A stretch of DNA of 64,000 bases, taken from positions 1,836,678-1,900,677 of the forward strand of contig NW_020170387.1 of NCBI RefSeq assembly GCF_000524195.1, given 5' to 3'. Below the pieces are notes generated by a model, which did no database searches, was not told where the DNA came from, and was given only the letters and a program-made list of their open reading frames with translations. Numbering within the stretch: the stretch's first letter is position 1; the number at the start of each line of letters is the position of its first letter. Positions 29,037-42,900 of the stretch are shown piece after piece. The translations under genes were made by a program, and so were the position numbers. Source of the stretch: Echinococcus granulosus (taxonomy: Eukaryota > Platyhelminthes > Cestoda > Cyclophyllidea > Taeniidae).

Positions 29037-29159
29037 TTTTGCAAATTCTGCGTCTCCTGTACGGCTGTAGTTCGTCATCTGAATGAGCGATCAAAATAAC
29101 GTCAAGTTGCGGCAGGTTGCAGCGAAGGGCAATGTCGAGAGCGCCGTCTTGCGTCCGCG
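29037..29159 (-). CDS. Ankyrin-repeat-like exon
   Basis: A GC-rich island on the minus strand reads RTQDGALDIALRCNLPQLD followed by VILIAHSDDELQ. This fits the ankyrin pattern (DGxxALDIAL ... LPxLDxxLIxH). By memory it recalls repeats of the FYVE/ankyrin protein ANKFY1 (Rabankyrin-5), but generic ankyrin similarity is equally possible. Boundaries proposed are acceptor TGTAAAAG and donor GTGGGC; the frame continues to a stop at 29008. A second frame downstream (NYSRTGDAEFAKVGNIRITL) is also open across the 3' half. No partner exons were joined. Confidence 0.38.
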
Positions 29160-30753
29160 CTTTTACAGGCGGGGTTGTGCCATCGACCGGAAGGGGATGC
29201 ACGCACGCACACGCATGTGGAAATATTGTCTTTTTATGAGGGTGTTTGTTTGCAAACTGTGCGGTTAAAGGGACGCAAGTAGTCAAACTATGCATCCCAT
29301 TGTTTAACTTCATGTAATTTAAAGGAAATGTTTATCAATAGTACCACATGACTTCAATGCGCTCTTATACACAGCCCATCACCAAAACAAAAAAATGCTG
29401 TCAAAATTTTTGGGTGTATCGTCATGTTAAATAATTCCCGCCAAAAGTCATAAATATGATGCCTTTAGGTGTTTAAGTTTGTTTTGCATTCTCGAATAAG
29501 TACTACCTTTACCCTTTGGACTGGACCACATTCATGCGTAGGCCGTTTCCACCAGACAGCAGTCACTGATTCGCCAATCCATTGACCAATCGACTTTAAC
29601 AATCCTAGCTTTACATATATTCAGCAGCGCGATATTCGCTGAGGTTCACTAACATTTAGGAGTCTGGTCGGTAAGCGCCTGCTAAATGTAATTACGACGC
29701 GATGTTATCAGTACTTGGGTACTGTCCTTGACATTGTGCATTTGTTTCATTAAGTCTCACTTATTTAAGTACCTAAAGCACCTGAGCATTTAGGCTGTTA
29801 AGCTTCAGGAAAACAGAAGCAAACCAGATTTGTTGAACTTTATTTTCTGCACCATTTTCAGTTCCGTTTTACGTAACCTGGAAAAGTGCACTGAAATGTG
29901 ATCCAACTCAATGATTGCGTCATTTTGTTTGTTTAGTGCTTATGCCGACATTTCTAAACAAAAAAGTTCAATGCAGCACAGTATGCGTTAATTAGCAATT
30001 AGTTCTTTCAAACCAATCATGGATACGATCTCTAAAACCATTGGTTTTGCTATTGCATACAACAAAGGTGGTTCTTGCGGTCGCCTGCATGGTACGATTA
30101 CGATCAGCAATCGCATGCCAACTGCGGTGGTTTCTGGTTTCATCGCTTTTTTTTGAAATTTCCAAACGAAGTGCTTCACACAACCTACAATTTGGCATAA
30201 TAACTTACCATTATCAAATACTCTGTTCAACACCATGCTGAAATACGAGTTTGTATGCCTTAAAATTAGGCTTGTAAAACAATTTGTCACCAGAAACTTC
30301 GAAGTTAGTGCCTTTTGTATGCTTGGAAAAATGATTTTGTTCAATTTTATGCCAGACTTTGAACTCTAGAATCACTTTTTGGGCATCACGTGGTAATTCA
30401 GTGAATGCAGTAAACTTTTAACTAGTTCTGAAACCCATAAAAATGTAGAGCGGATAGTCATGATTTCATCCATTGAATTCGCGCCTAGCTTGATTGACTT
30501 TACTGAAACTTCAAGGCTAACTTTATTGACTATTTGGGAAGCTTATGTAAATGATTGAACATTTCGTTCGCAAAGGTGTTTACATTTTTGCTGAAAATGT
30601 TCAAGAAACAACCGCATAACTTATGAACTGCTTAAGACTTTACCATTGCAACCCGTTTTTTATCACTGTCACTAAAGTAAATTTACATTCTAATCCAATT
30701 TGCAAAAACCATTTTATACAACCTGTCAAAGTATTGTTTTTAAGGGTTTTATT
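29160..30753. other. Spacer upstream of annexin
   Basis: A minus-strand open segment around 30200-29990 can be read in two frames (CEALRLEISKKSDETRNH in one). It may be an exon of the ankyrin-like gene but has no recognised content. The annexin promoter must lie near the right end of this stretch; no TATA box or initiator stands out. Confidence 0.35.
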
Positions 30754-33700
30754 ATGCTTTTAGACCAAACAATGAATGGGCGTCCAACTATCCGTCCCTT
30801 CACTCCCTTTAATCCTGACAAGGACTCGGAAGAGTTGCGTCAGGCCATGAAAGGAATTGGTACGAATACGCTAACTACTGCTATTTGTACATCAGCCTTT
30901 CGTCAATTTCCTGAGCATTTTATCGGAAATGCATTAATTTTCTTCAGAGTATGTAACTGCCGTAAAAATATGAACGTTAACTGACCACGGTACGATTGCG
31001 TCAGCTTCTGGGCGGAGCCGACAGTTAAACTGAATACTTGCTCACTAGTCTCATACGATTCATTCATTCGTTAAAAGTAATCGCAATTAATGATAGCAGA
31101 TTTTTGGTGGAGCCATATTTTATACCTGTCGGTTATTTAATGTCCCCACTTTATTATTTACAGGAACTGATGAGGCAAAAATAATAAAGGTTCTCGCAAA
31201 CAGATCGGCATCTCAGCGTAAGGCCATTGCAAGCCGCTACTTGGCACTATATGGAAAGGTAAGGCGGAAATTTCACTTTCCACACTGAGGTGTCCGAGTG
31301 TGTTAAACCTACAGCTGCGATTTGCATAATTTCAAGAGTTAACTTTTAAGCAAGGACTTGGGGTTTTTATTGGTGCGATTTAATCACCAATGCCAATGAC
31401 ATATTAGCTATACCATTGTTTAATCATTAGAAAGTATGATAAACTTAAATGCTATGAAATCTGTTGAGTAGCAAAAGTCTTTAAAAGCCAGTCGCTTCCA
31501 AAGTTATCATAAAATCTTTAATTACGCCTCGCAGAATTAAACATCTTTTGCATTAAATAGCCTACATAAATGATGGTTCTTTGTGAAGATTGAAATACTT
31601 AATAAAAGTAAGCAGCTGAACAACTTAACCAAGTAACATCGTCATTTTTTGCATAAAATAATTTTTTGGTGTGGGATGACGGTAATTTTTCACAGGGCCT
31701 CAGGTGATATATTTGGAACATAAATGAGCAATAAAAGTCTTTTAAACAACGTCTTACACCATGTTTATAAAGCATAATTTTTCCCTCTGATTGCCATAGC
31801 ACCTGGAAAAGGATCTCAAAAGCGAGCTGAAGGGCAATTTTGAGGACGTGGTGCTCGCATCACTCCAGGAGGTGGCGGAGATGAAGGCATGCGCTCTACG
31901 TAAGGCTATGAAAGGTGCGGGTACGACGGAGCGCGTGCTCATCCAGGTCATCGCCGTTGCCTCCAACGCAGAGGTGCAGCATATCAAACAGGCCTATCAA
32001 ACCAGTAATTTCCTCTCCATTGCTGACCACTCGCTTGACTAATTCACCATTATTTGCATCATAACACGGACTATCAAAAGAATAAGCCACATCTCGATCT
32101 GTGAAAGGCGAAACTAACATTCCTGTTAAATGAAAAATTTTTATGATACCAATTTTCTAGTACTCATAAGAAATAACTTATATTTCATGATCATCCAAAG
32201 ATATTGCGTAAGATGAAAGCAAAACTTCCTTTGAATGAGTTGAGAATGGTAGACATGATTAGATGTTGAATATCATTTAAGTGTCTATATTTCGAGGGGT
32301 TTATCTAACTGACTCTTTAACGTGACAGGCAGTTCCTTACAAATGATGAAGTAAGAACCATGACACCTTGCAATAACTCGATATCCATTTGCATTTTGGT
32401 GTAGTTACAGAACGCGATCTAGAAAAGGATATAGTCAGTGAGACTAGTGGAGACTTTCGGCGAATTTTGGTGGCGATGCTGCAAGCTCAACGCGATGAAA
32501 ATCCTCACGTTAATCAAGCGCAGGTCGAAGTTGACGTTGATACGTTATACGAATGTGGAGAGGGGTACGACTTAATGAATCGTTATTCCTGCAAAGTTTA
32601 TCTGCCAACCACTACATAGTCAAACGTCATCATATCTGTTCGTTATTGATTATTATACACTTTAAATCGTCTTCTAGTTTATCTGATACCAGTTTTATTC
32701 ATTAAGGAGGATTGGAACCGAAGAATCCCGATTCACTCAAATCTTCGCTCAAAGGAGTTTTCCACATATCAAAGAAATCATAAGAACTTATACAAATGTG
32801 GGCAGACTTATTACTTTTGCTACTTAATGCATTTCCGTACTCGCTTCTCAAAATACTCTTGATTCATCTCATCCATAGACGTATAAGAAAACACTTATTG
32901 AAGCCATCAAAAGTGAAACCTCCGGCAACTATTGTGAGACACTGATAACTATTGGTATGCATTATCAAGGGTCTTAACTGTTACTTCACCCTTACAGCGT
33001 TTTGTGTATATTGTATAAGCAAACACTTATAGGCGTATCCACTATTGCTGATATTAATCATAAAATATTAAATGCTTTTTACCCATTTATAGCTTCGTAT
33101 GCGGAGGACCCAATCGCACTGTTTGTTAATTGGCTTCAAGAATCAATGGCTGGAATGGGCACTCGTGATGATGATCTTATTCGTCTAATTCTGTCCTGCG
33201 CCGAGGTGATTACAATGCCTGGTTTTAACTTATCTATTCCCGTCAATTAATGTATAATGATGAGACTAAACATGATGGATGCGCATTATCTTTATGCAGA
33301 AAATTTGAAGTAGGATTAACGGAGGTATATATGTAAACTACTAAAAAATTTATAAAAATCAATTGAAAATGTTCACGACTTGAAGTCACAAATTACGACC
33401 TCCATGACTTGAGAGTAATGTACTTATTTTACATCAAAATGGCAATTTCGGAATTTTTCACAGTTTCACCTATCTAAACGGCTTTTTTGCAATCATGATT
33501 TCACTCAAATTCAATGCTGGTTTGCGAATATACCTTTAAAATCATGATTTCTCAGGGGTGTTGTAAGGTGTGCGAATCCTTTCAGCTGTGAGTTACCATC
33601 CCGCGGTTTCCTCACTTCACTAATGCCGCATAAGCTTGGTTGCAACTTTGGTGCTTCGGGTGTCTTGTAGTGTGGAAATATGCCTTCTGCTAGACTGCTG

Positions 33701-33894
33701 ATTTGATATGACTTGTTTACTGTTCAAACGTTTTGTTTTGCAGCTATTCTTTCTACGCTTTACAGACTAATCTTGAAGATATCAAGGAGGCTTATCAACG
33801 GAAAACGAAGAAGCTTCTGACAAACGCCATTCAGAGTGAAACTTCGGGGGATTACAAGCGTATGCTGGTTGCAATTGTAGAGGGGAATGCATAA
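30754..33894 (+). CDS. ANX: Annexin, complete eight-exon gene
   Basis: Calcium-dependent phospholipid-binding protein of the annexin family; flatworm members are often found at the tegument, but this copy's location is not shown by sequence. Exons: 30754-30859, 31164-31258, 31800-32004, 32405-32564, 32707-32797, 32879-32954, 33093-33205 and 33766-33894. All introns have GT/AG ends and every phase matches, giving 318 residues from the ATG at 30772 or 324 from 30754; both ATGs are in frame and I cannot choose between them. Four annexin repeats are visible. Each keeps a type II calcium loop (MKGIGT, MKGAGT, GRIGT, MAGMGT), with the downstream acidic part seen as KSELKG, SETSGD, SETSGN and SETSGD. 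The N-terminal tail is short, with no signal peptide, as in most annexins. The family assignment is certain; the exact paralogue is not. Confidence 0.96.
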
Positions 33895-33971
33895 TTCGCC
33901 TGTGGACATGCAGCTTTGTCTTCTAAACTCTGGAAATGCTCTTAATACAGTTCCTGCTTCTGCGGGCCAAT

Positions 33972-33977
33972 AATAAA
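33972..33977 (+). promoter_or_regulatory. Putative polyadenylation signal of the annexin gene
   Basis: An AATAAA hexamer lies 78 bases after the annexin stop codon on the same strand, a plausible distance for the 3' processing signal. AATAAA is also common by chance in this AT-rich sequence, so this rests on position only. Confidence 0.4.
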
Positions 33978-35710
33978 TGTCTCAGTCATCCCGCTACTTC
34001 TACATGCCTTCCACCGATATGAAACGACTGAATAATAAGGTGATATACGATACATAAAATTTTACAGGATATAACCTTCTTCATAAATGAAAATAAACAA
34101 GATTTTTTATAAGTTTGGGCCAAGAATTTAAAGTACGTGTACCACTTTTATCGATATATGTGACTAGAAGTAAACCGAAATGTCGCACAAGTGCGACTAA
34201 AGAGCAGGAAAAATTTTTCGGCTACATTATTTTTCAAAAAGAGTGGTGAAAGAACAATGTTCAAAATAATTCTAAGAATAGTATCTTTGACATCTTAAGC
34301 GTATTACGTTGTATTTCACGAACAGAAATCGTGATTTGGTTTTAGAATCAGGATAGATTCCACCTGACATTAAATACAAATTGGTACAAATTTTGTTAGG
34401 ATATGAAATGCCGCAGGACTTTCCTGAAGGTAGAAGTAGATATAATATGCTAGCAGAATATATGTATTCGGCATCAGTAGGGCCGGGGCCTCTGGCATGG
34501 CCTGGAGGCCAGCTCAACCAGTGAAGGTACAATGGTGGAGCGACTAGGTGATTCTTTCTCCCAATCCGGAGAGTTAGATAAGCAACCAACGTATTAAAAG
34601 CTATCATCCACTTTATAGCAAATTTTATTCAAAAAATCCCAAATTCTTAAGTATTTAGGGCTCTCAGTTAATGTTAAAACACTCCCGCATTGAATTTGAG
34701 AAGTGCTCCAAACACCCTAATTCAAATAACCATTAACGCCACGCTCCTACATATCATTACAAATTTGTAAATATTGCTTACTCAACTTATGAAATTTGTA
34801 AAATTGTAGTCTGTGCTCGAAAGTAAGTACCCGTCCTATGAAAGTTCTGCCATAAGGCCCCAAAACTGACGGGTTCGTGATAAACCATACCTTCGGGTGA
34901 CTTTGAAGAACAATATAGATATTGTAATTAAAAACATTTAAACCTAAAAATTTCCTGCTGTTTCCCACAGATAAAATTAGTCCTTTTGCAATATATTGTG
35001 CAAATAATGCTTATGGTTCAGCAGAGAGCCATGCTAAGGTATGTGCAATTATCAATGTCTGTTTTTTCTTCAAAATCATGTGATTATACGTCACATTTCT
35101 AAGAACTTGGAGATGGATTCCTAAATTTTTTGATGGAAAACAAAAATGGCTTATTTTCATTGAAGCTGATTTGTAATGCATTCTTTTAAGATATTTTGAA
35201 TGCGGCTAGCCTATTTTAAACCAGCACGAGTGGTTTTGTTTTCTTCCCAATTTATTTCTATCCTGCCTCTGAAATTCGGCACTCTCAGTGATATGAACCA
35301 TACTTATTCCACTTCATTTCTTCTCTTTATTCCATCTAAGCCTCCTGCTTTAATAACCTGAGAGCTTTCTCAAATAGCACTTGAACTAGTGTCAACTTGG
35401 TTGCTTGGGTTTTTCATGATAATAAGACGATCAAGGAAGTATTCCAATGGAGAACTACAGGAATCCTACCAAGGTTATCCACCTAAACTCGTCTCCTGAT
35501 TGAACATAATTGGTGGATTACTCTTCCAACTAGTAACTTTCCTACTATGACTTTTGTGGTACTAGCATTCTAGAAACAGAGGAGCCTTCACCTAAAATAA
35601 AGCTGTTTATTGCTGTAAATTATCACAACCATATTGATGGGAATTAATGAGTAAGATGTGTAGTAGCCGGAGGTAGGATGGCTATTGTGTCGAATGAGGT
35701 TTGATTACAG
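33978..35710. other. Spacer between annexin and the SH3 gene
   Basis: No supported exon. A short GC-rich island at 34481-34512 contains a perfect 6-bp inverted repeat (GGCCTC at 34487-34492, GAGGCC at 34505-34510). Confidence 0.45.
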
Positions 35711-35895
35711 TTGCCGCATGCTATTCAACGGAGAATCAATCACTCTTGGACTGCCACAAGAAGCCGCATTTCATATGCAAGAAATGGATAAAGGAGGAAA
35801 GCGACGCACGCCAAATATACGTTACTGTGTCAACTCACAGTCCGAATACATTATTCACCTTTATCGTCTGTCCGGGCTTTCACACGCACGAATTC
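35711..35895 (+). CDS. Possible upstream exon, two open frames
   Basis: This segment has a good acceptor (TTTGATTACAG) and a donor (GTATAG), and two of its three frames are open throughout. One frame reads a four-cysteine stretch ending VCPGFHTHEF and would end in phase 0. The other begins CRMLFNGESITLGLPQEA. It lies 1 kb upstream of the SH3 gene and could be its 5' exon through the weak acceptor at 36915, or a separate gene. I do not recognise either translation. Confidence 0.3.
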
Positions 35896-36927
35896 GTATA
35901 GTTCAGTAAGCTTCACGCCATCTTGAATTCAAGAGACTGCAGCTCTAATCCCGACTTTACCGTTTGTCACTAATTTGCGCTTCTATTGGCTACGACATGA
36001 ATATTTATCTATTAGAATAGTTTTGCAAGCACAATCTGTCAAGTGAGATATTCATTTTAACTGTGAAATATATAAGAATATACTTGAGAAAACCTCAAAG
36101 TCAACTAAAAGAGCAACCTCGAATGAAAAATTGAATCACCTATGCCGCCTGATATACCTTATGCATCACAACAATACCTGGTTTTCACTTACTTTCCCCT
36201 TCTTGATTCCCTTTATAGTGAAATTACCAAGTATCACTAATTTTCAGAATTGTTTTTTAATGGTGTATTAGAGCAATCACAGGTGTTGGAGAACATTTCA
36301 AAACATGAACTTGGCCTTTATGAGTTAAATTGGTAAAGTACGCGGTGTTGGGTCTGATGGTTTTTAAGTTACTTTGCCTAAACCAACCTCAAAATGCCTT
36401 TATTTTGGTATCGGACAATAGTTTACACCTCATCTGATTGCATTATGCACGAAATAAAGGAAAATTTTCCCTTTTATATTAGTTATTTTTGGCTTCTTGG
36501 TGAAATTGAAGTAAAAAAAAACTTAAATGTCTACTGTTACATCAATACTTGGAGGTACTGTCAGATTGAATATTTTTGTGTAGAAAAGGGCCTCATAAAC
36601 CGGTTTCTGCATAGTCATATCATGCACTGCTCTCGGTCGGTAAAAATGGCAACGCCAACCCAATGTAACTTCCATTATGCAACGAACCAGTCACTGATTC
36701 ACTCAATCGCCCTCGGTTTTCTCACTTGTGCACACGACATTTGCCTCGAGCACAAGTGGGGAACCAATCACAGGTACAGAATCACACAGCCAACACGATC
36801 GCGCACGTGATACGGCATTGAGGTGTTGTGGAGGTAACTGCGCAAATTCCAATTACTCATTTAATGCAGCCGTGTGAGAGAACCCGAAGTATTGAGGAGT
36901 AAATATAATGCATAGATTTCTTCAAAA

Positions 36928-39900
36928 ATGAATGATCGAAGAGATCCAAGCATATTCAAAATGTTTAAACCTTACGACCAGCTTCTGTTTGAGTGTACCG
37001 TAAGTGTCATCTTATTAAGTCGCTTTTTATTAACTCGCAAAGGTAAAGTTGTTTTATGTATATTTAATTATCTGGTTAGTTTTTATGGTCTAGTTAAATT
37101 CACGGGCATTAATAAAGAAAAAATCATTCATTGTGCTCCCAATTTACATCAAGGTGAAATCGCTCAGAAATAGGTTTATTTTTTATAATGAATAATATTC
37201 ATAAGATGCTGTTGTAAATCTAAATTTCAAAGGACGCATGGTCTTCATTTTAGTGCGTCGAATTTGATTCACATGAAACACTGCATATTATCTATAACAG
37301 GAAATTTTTTAGCAGACATTTCAGATATCGTTCTAGGATTCTTGCAAATGCATATTGTTAGAGGGGGATGGAAAATGAATCATTTATCAATGGGGAGAAT
37401 ATAAGAGTCCTGGTGGTTTGCTAGACGATGATTGACAGATCGTATTTCAACTGAATATTTGCTGTTGAATTAATTTAATTTAACTTCTAATATTATATTC
37501 CTCTTTGATTGGAAAGAGGAAATATAATCTTGATTTGAATTTGGATCATTACACCCTCCATACTAAGGAGGTGGGAGATATTGCAAAACAAATAGGTAGC
37601 TCTCCAGAGTGGTTTAGGGATCTTTTGCATTTTAGTCAGTTCTCACTGACTTGTGCTCAAGCATTTGGTTGCACAATATTCCCGCCTACAGCGCAGGCCC
37701 GCAGAAGACCGTAAGAACTTACTTTTTTCCTAGTTAAACACAATTGTCAAATCCTTACGCTTGTGACTTTGTGTCTTAATTAGGCATAATCTTCTTGCTA
37801 TTTTGGGTGTATCTTTATAAATGGGAACTCACGTACTGGAAATAGAAGGCCACTTAATCCAGCGCTCCTAAGGCGTAACATTTTATGACCCCTCGAGTTT
37901 TAATGTGTGAACTGTTTTTGTAGTTTGTGAAGTTTACAAAACAATTTTACATGTGATGACTAAGCACCGGGACGTAAAATCACTTTAGGTTAAACGAAAC
38001 AGTCTCTGGTTTTCACGAGATTTAGTAAATATTATTTCAATATGTAATATCTAGTTTATGGTTAAGGTCCTTTAGACGACAATAAATGATTTTCTCCTTT
38101 AAGGTGCTTCGATTTCATGCACATCAAAGTACTCAGGATGTACCGTTTGCTGTGCTATCAGCGTTCAAGCACCACATAGAAAACATTTCGAAAAAGGGTA
38201 AAGTAAGTGCCGATTTCCTTAGTCCCCAAGTCCGAAGTTTTCCGTCTTGATGCCTAGTTAATAAATAGCGTTGAATCATTAAACAAAAATCAGAACTCAA
38301 GCTGTTATTGCTGCTGAGATTTTTAATAAAAGCCTTACAACTAAATGGTAGGTTTAACCAGATTTACTTCAAATATTTACCACATTTTTGAGGAATTTTG
38401 GATAAATTTGTATTTTGTAATATTGTTCCCTAACTCTGTAGCTAATAATGACGCTAAGAAAATCCCTGGTCTGGACTGAAGAGCACGAGAGCGAACTGAA
38501 TCGGATTTCTAACATGTTTCAATGGGAGAGAGGCCTAGTGGTGCGTACTTTTCATCATCCTTGTGTCTTCATGATTATTTTACAAAACCCGCGAGACGAT
38601 TTTAATGATACCGCTAAGGTAGTCTTGCATTTGTTTATTGTTCCACATTGATTTAGGTCTGGGACCGTTTTGCCGGATAGAGACCTAAAGTTCACAGATT
38701 TTTAGAATAATAGAGTTATTTATTATACCTTTTATCTACTAAATTTATTTTAAGTAGAATTTCTAAGATCATTTAACATTGTAAAGTTTTTTATGGGGGT
38801 TCTTAAATTAGAAAAACTTAAAAGTAAATTTTACTGCATTACTTCATAAAGTTAAATGTTATTAAAACTTTATCCTCTTTGATTCCTAAAATTATGTTTG
38901 AAACCACTTTATGTTCTTAGGCCCTTGCAAATGAAATACGAATGCAGCATGAATCCGTTCAAACGACAATCAAGGAGATGGAAAAGTTAGGGACCATCAC
39001 CTATCGCGTACCGAAGGAAGAAAACACTACCTTCAAACCATACATATTCAAGGCCAAAGCGATCGTAGGAGTAAATCAACCTGGGGTAATTTTGATTCTA
39101 GAATGCCTAGATTCTAGTATTAATTATTAGTATACAGTAGTACGGTCTTCAACAATTTCAGCTTAAGTGCGTCATAGAAAGTGGACAGATGTACACAGTC
39201 ATTGACCAAAAAGATCCATTCGTTTGGAAGGTAAGGCATCACCTTTAAGAAATTACTAAATGCCCTTAAGAATTTACTAACGTAAATAGATTTCTTGATC
39301 GCATTAAAAGTGTGAAATTAACCATTAAATTCCGTTTTTATTCAAAAGTTCTTTTAAGAATTATATTGTTCATAAACTCATAAAATGGTTTAATTGAAAA
39401 TTCTACTTCGCATTTACGTAGTGATCGGTCTTATAAAACTAGATTTATCTTGTAGCTTGCTGAAACAGGGCAAGAAATTCCTTCTATATTTTTGGAACCA
39501 TGGTTTAGTGGTCCAGAAGAACGACTTTGTGAAAAGTAAGAAAATAAGCAAAAATAGTTTTCTGTCTATGAAATTACAGAATTATGTTTCATTTGCCATT
39601 CACCATTAAACTTTTTAGAGTTCAAAATAAACTGGACTCCTTCAAGGCATTGTGTTTAACGAAGACCTGCCAAATTCTTCTGCACAAACTAAATGAACGG
39701 CAGGTGATTTTTTAGCGTGTTTATCAAATATTGTTCGATGTGTCGTGTAGCATACCACCAGTGCCATTTTGCGCCTAGAATTTGACAAATTCGAGACGGC
39801 CCTTGCATTTTCCTCGCAGCATTATTTCACCCAAACCGCAGGACAGTCAAGTTACTCAGCTTCCTCAGTATTTACGAGATTCTCTCGTCAGCTGGATCGA

Positions 39901-42900
39901 GCAATTTGGCACAGACAAAATGTCGTGGGAGCCAGTTGATCAGTTTTGGCAGTGGTACCAATCCACTACTGGTGAGACTGACTATCCCTGAGGATGCGAA
40001 AAGCGGTATTTTCAAGCGAAATACTTAGAACTGACCATAGTTTGGCTCTTACGGTGGTAATGGTACTATTTTATGCACATTCCTAAACTACAAGTAAAGC
40101 TAACTCGTGGATTAAATGCAACTATCAAGGTTATTCAATTTGTCTGCGGTTATAAAATATGTTTTCAAAGGCTTAACAACAGCAAAAAACTTGCCGCAAT
40201 TGATTATATAGCTTTTCAGCCCATAGTTACCTATGTGTGCACTCCTAAATTATCTCCACCTTCACACATCGTGTATTAACTAATGACTTACCCAGTTGGA
40301 CCACCCAGGCATTATTCACATTTACCAGACGAAAAAAACCATTGCACAAACATTTCAAGTCATTTTAATCAAATCAACCTTCCTCTTAAAGGAACAGTGC
40401 CCACGTGTGGATAGTTAACTATTCACCTTTGTTTATTTTAAGCCCGATTTTCTTTAAATTTATACGCGGTATGCCAAATTACTTTTTCTGTCATTATTTA
40501 TTACTCTACTAGTTAGAAGGAAAGATTTGATTGAGGCGGTCCAAATAAACCTCCGATTTATTGAGGTATGTTTTTGCACTGAAACTATAGCATACACTTT
40601 CAAATTTTAAAAAATGCCAACGTTTTATCATGAAAGGAATTTTTTCAACAATAGGCACTATTCCAGATGGAAAATAGTTCATTGACTGAGTATTATGAAG
40701 AGTCAGGATTCAACGAAACGGAAATACTGCCCATGAGTCAGCAGTCAAATGGCGGACTAAGCAGGTGAACATTGGCCAAGAGCCATGATTTTATCCTTGT
40801 TCCTACCAAAATGAAAAATAGGCATTATTAATGCACAACAGGGTGGTTTTTTGAGCTGTTTCACTGGGTAACACATAATCTTACAATTTTTAGAGGTTTA
40901 ACACTACAGTACCTAAAAAACAACTTTATCTCTAATTTAACTTTTCATAAATCACAGGTATGCAGCATTTACTAGCTTAAGCATATTTTAATACATGCAT
41001 TGTGGGGAAAAAATCTCCCTTTCTGATAACTCTTGTTTTGTTTCGCAGCTCATTCAGGTGGAACGCCAAACTTGAAAGCATCGTAAACACACAGCAGGAA
41101 TTTGCATGGAAGGGGAACCTGCACAAAACCGATGCATCAGTGGTGGGTAGTGAATAGAAACTGACTTATTCATCTTTGTACATCTTCGTGCACATAAATG
41201 ACTCCGCCGAAATGGTGGTTTTGCTGAGCATACTTTGACGTGCAAGCTGAGTAATAAGTGTACCATGAGATCAGACAAACCAAAGATGCTAGCGTTTATC
41301 ACTTGGGGGATGGAATTTATATTTGAAAAGGAACATATGCTATTTGTTTAAAATATGCTCGTTTAACTTTATAAAGTTCCCTTTACTTGGTAGACCCTCA
41401 CCATCAAACGTCGACAGAGCAACACTAGAACATATGAATTGGCTATTTTTAGTCTTCTTTTCAATGAGCTTGTATTTACCCATCCACAAATTTCATGCTG
41501 CTCTCTTTGTAGTGTCGCAAAGATCCGAGAACACTCGATCTACCAGCTGCGGCAGCAATAGCCAAAACCTTTACTTCGAAACAGTTCAACTGAAACACCC
41601 CACAATTATATTCAAATTGAAAAAATCGACCCTACTTAAAGGGACCCAATTTTGTAAAATACTTTGCACAAATAAATTTTACATTATTCACTCAGTGAAC
41701 TTGACCATTATGTATACCAACAATAATTTTGGTGTCTAAACGTTGCCTTTACCTGTACTGATTGAAAGCACCAAACCCATCCATGGTGTTCATTATTTGA
41801 AATTGTCTCTGCGTCTATTTTATTACCATTAGTATCTGTCTATCAACCTTTTTGCACTTAAGGAAATGAGGAGAAATTAATGTTCTGAAAATAATACTGC
41901 TGCATCTATGGTAAAAATAGTTTTGAATTATCGAAAGTAGTATAAAAGCGTATATTTTGATGCAAGTCGTCTATGATTTTACGATGTAAATGGAATAAAG
42001 CCGAAAACGCTGTCAATAAACTCGAAGTAACTACTCCTCATTTACTTAAAGTATAGCATTGAAAAAAATGTTGAATAATACCCCGTCAAAATCTTGTGGA
42101 ACAGTATAAGGGATTGGTGAGGAAAGTGCACATGATATCCAAAACCAGATAACTATCGTCCCTTGTGTCCGTGAATAATTCTGTTTTGTCGATTTTTCCA
42201 CCAGATAATTGAAACAAAATAGTGATTTCTTATTACTTTTTTGCCTACTGTATTCATCACTTATTAATAGAAAGCAATGTGATAATTTCAATGAAGACAC
42301 GGTGACAATTCATTGTTTGTATGATCTACAAGCGAAGGGCACGGAAATGTGCAACTTAGTAACGATTTCCGTCTTCATTACGAGACGTCTCATGGCAGCT
42401 CCCCCTTGAAACGCACAGGCGCATGTTCTTGTATGCTTTTAATGTGCTTTGCTTCTAAGAGCGGAGTGCCCCCACATACCATACGCTTTCGCTATAAAAT
42501 GTTGCAACAGGTTACATAGAATCTAGACTTATGCGCTTATTTTTACATCTCATTTTGCCTTGTTAAGCCCTCATTATGTCTTCGCCCCTCTCTAATCTGG
42601 AATTGCTGCCTCAACATTGTTTTGCTGATTTGTGCAAATATATATCTGCATAATTGCGGATACCTATTATTATTGTGGTTAATTGAAAGAGAACGGCGAT
42701 GTCATTCGAAATGACTTGAATTGGAGCTCTATTGCAAGAATTCCGAAACTTTCCATTTGAGCTCAAAATCGATACTGAACAATTCCTCTGCATAGTTTTA
42801 GACGGATTTTGAAAAATACGATTATCTTTGCCTTATTAGTTCATTAGAAGGCGCATTCTAAATTCTCCCGAATCTTCTTCAGCCCTGTCGGTGTTAAATA

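Noticed and set aside
29083..29268. Plus-strand 61-codon frame in the GC-rich island
   Set aside because: The antisense ankyrin-like reading explains the composition better.
34272..34607. 111-codon minus-strand open frame and nearby GC-rich hairpin
   Set aside because: No recognisable protein content; the hairpin stem is only 6 bp and has no RNA-gene features such as tRNA A and B boxes.
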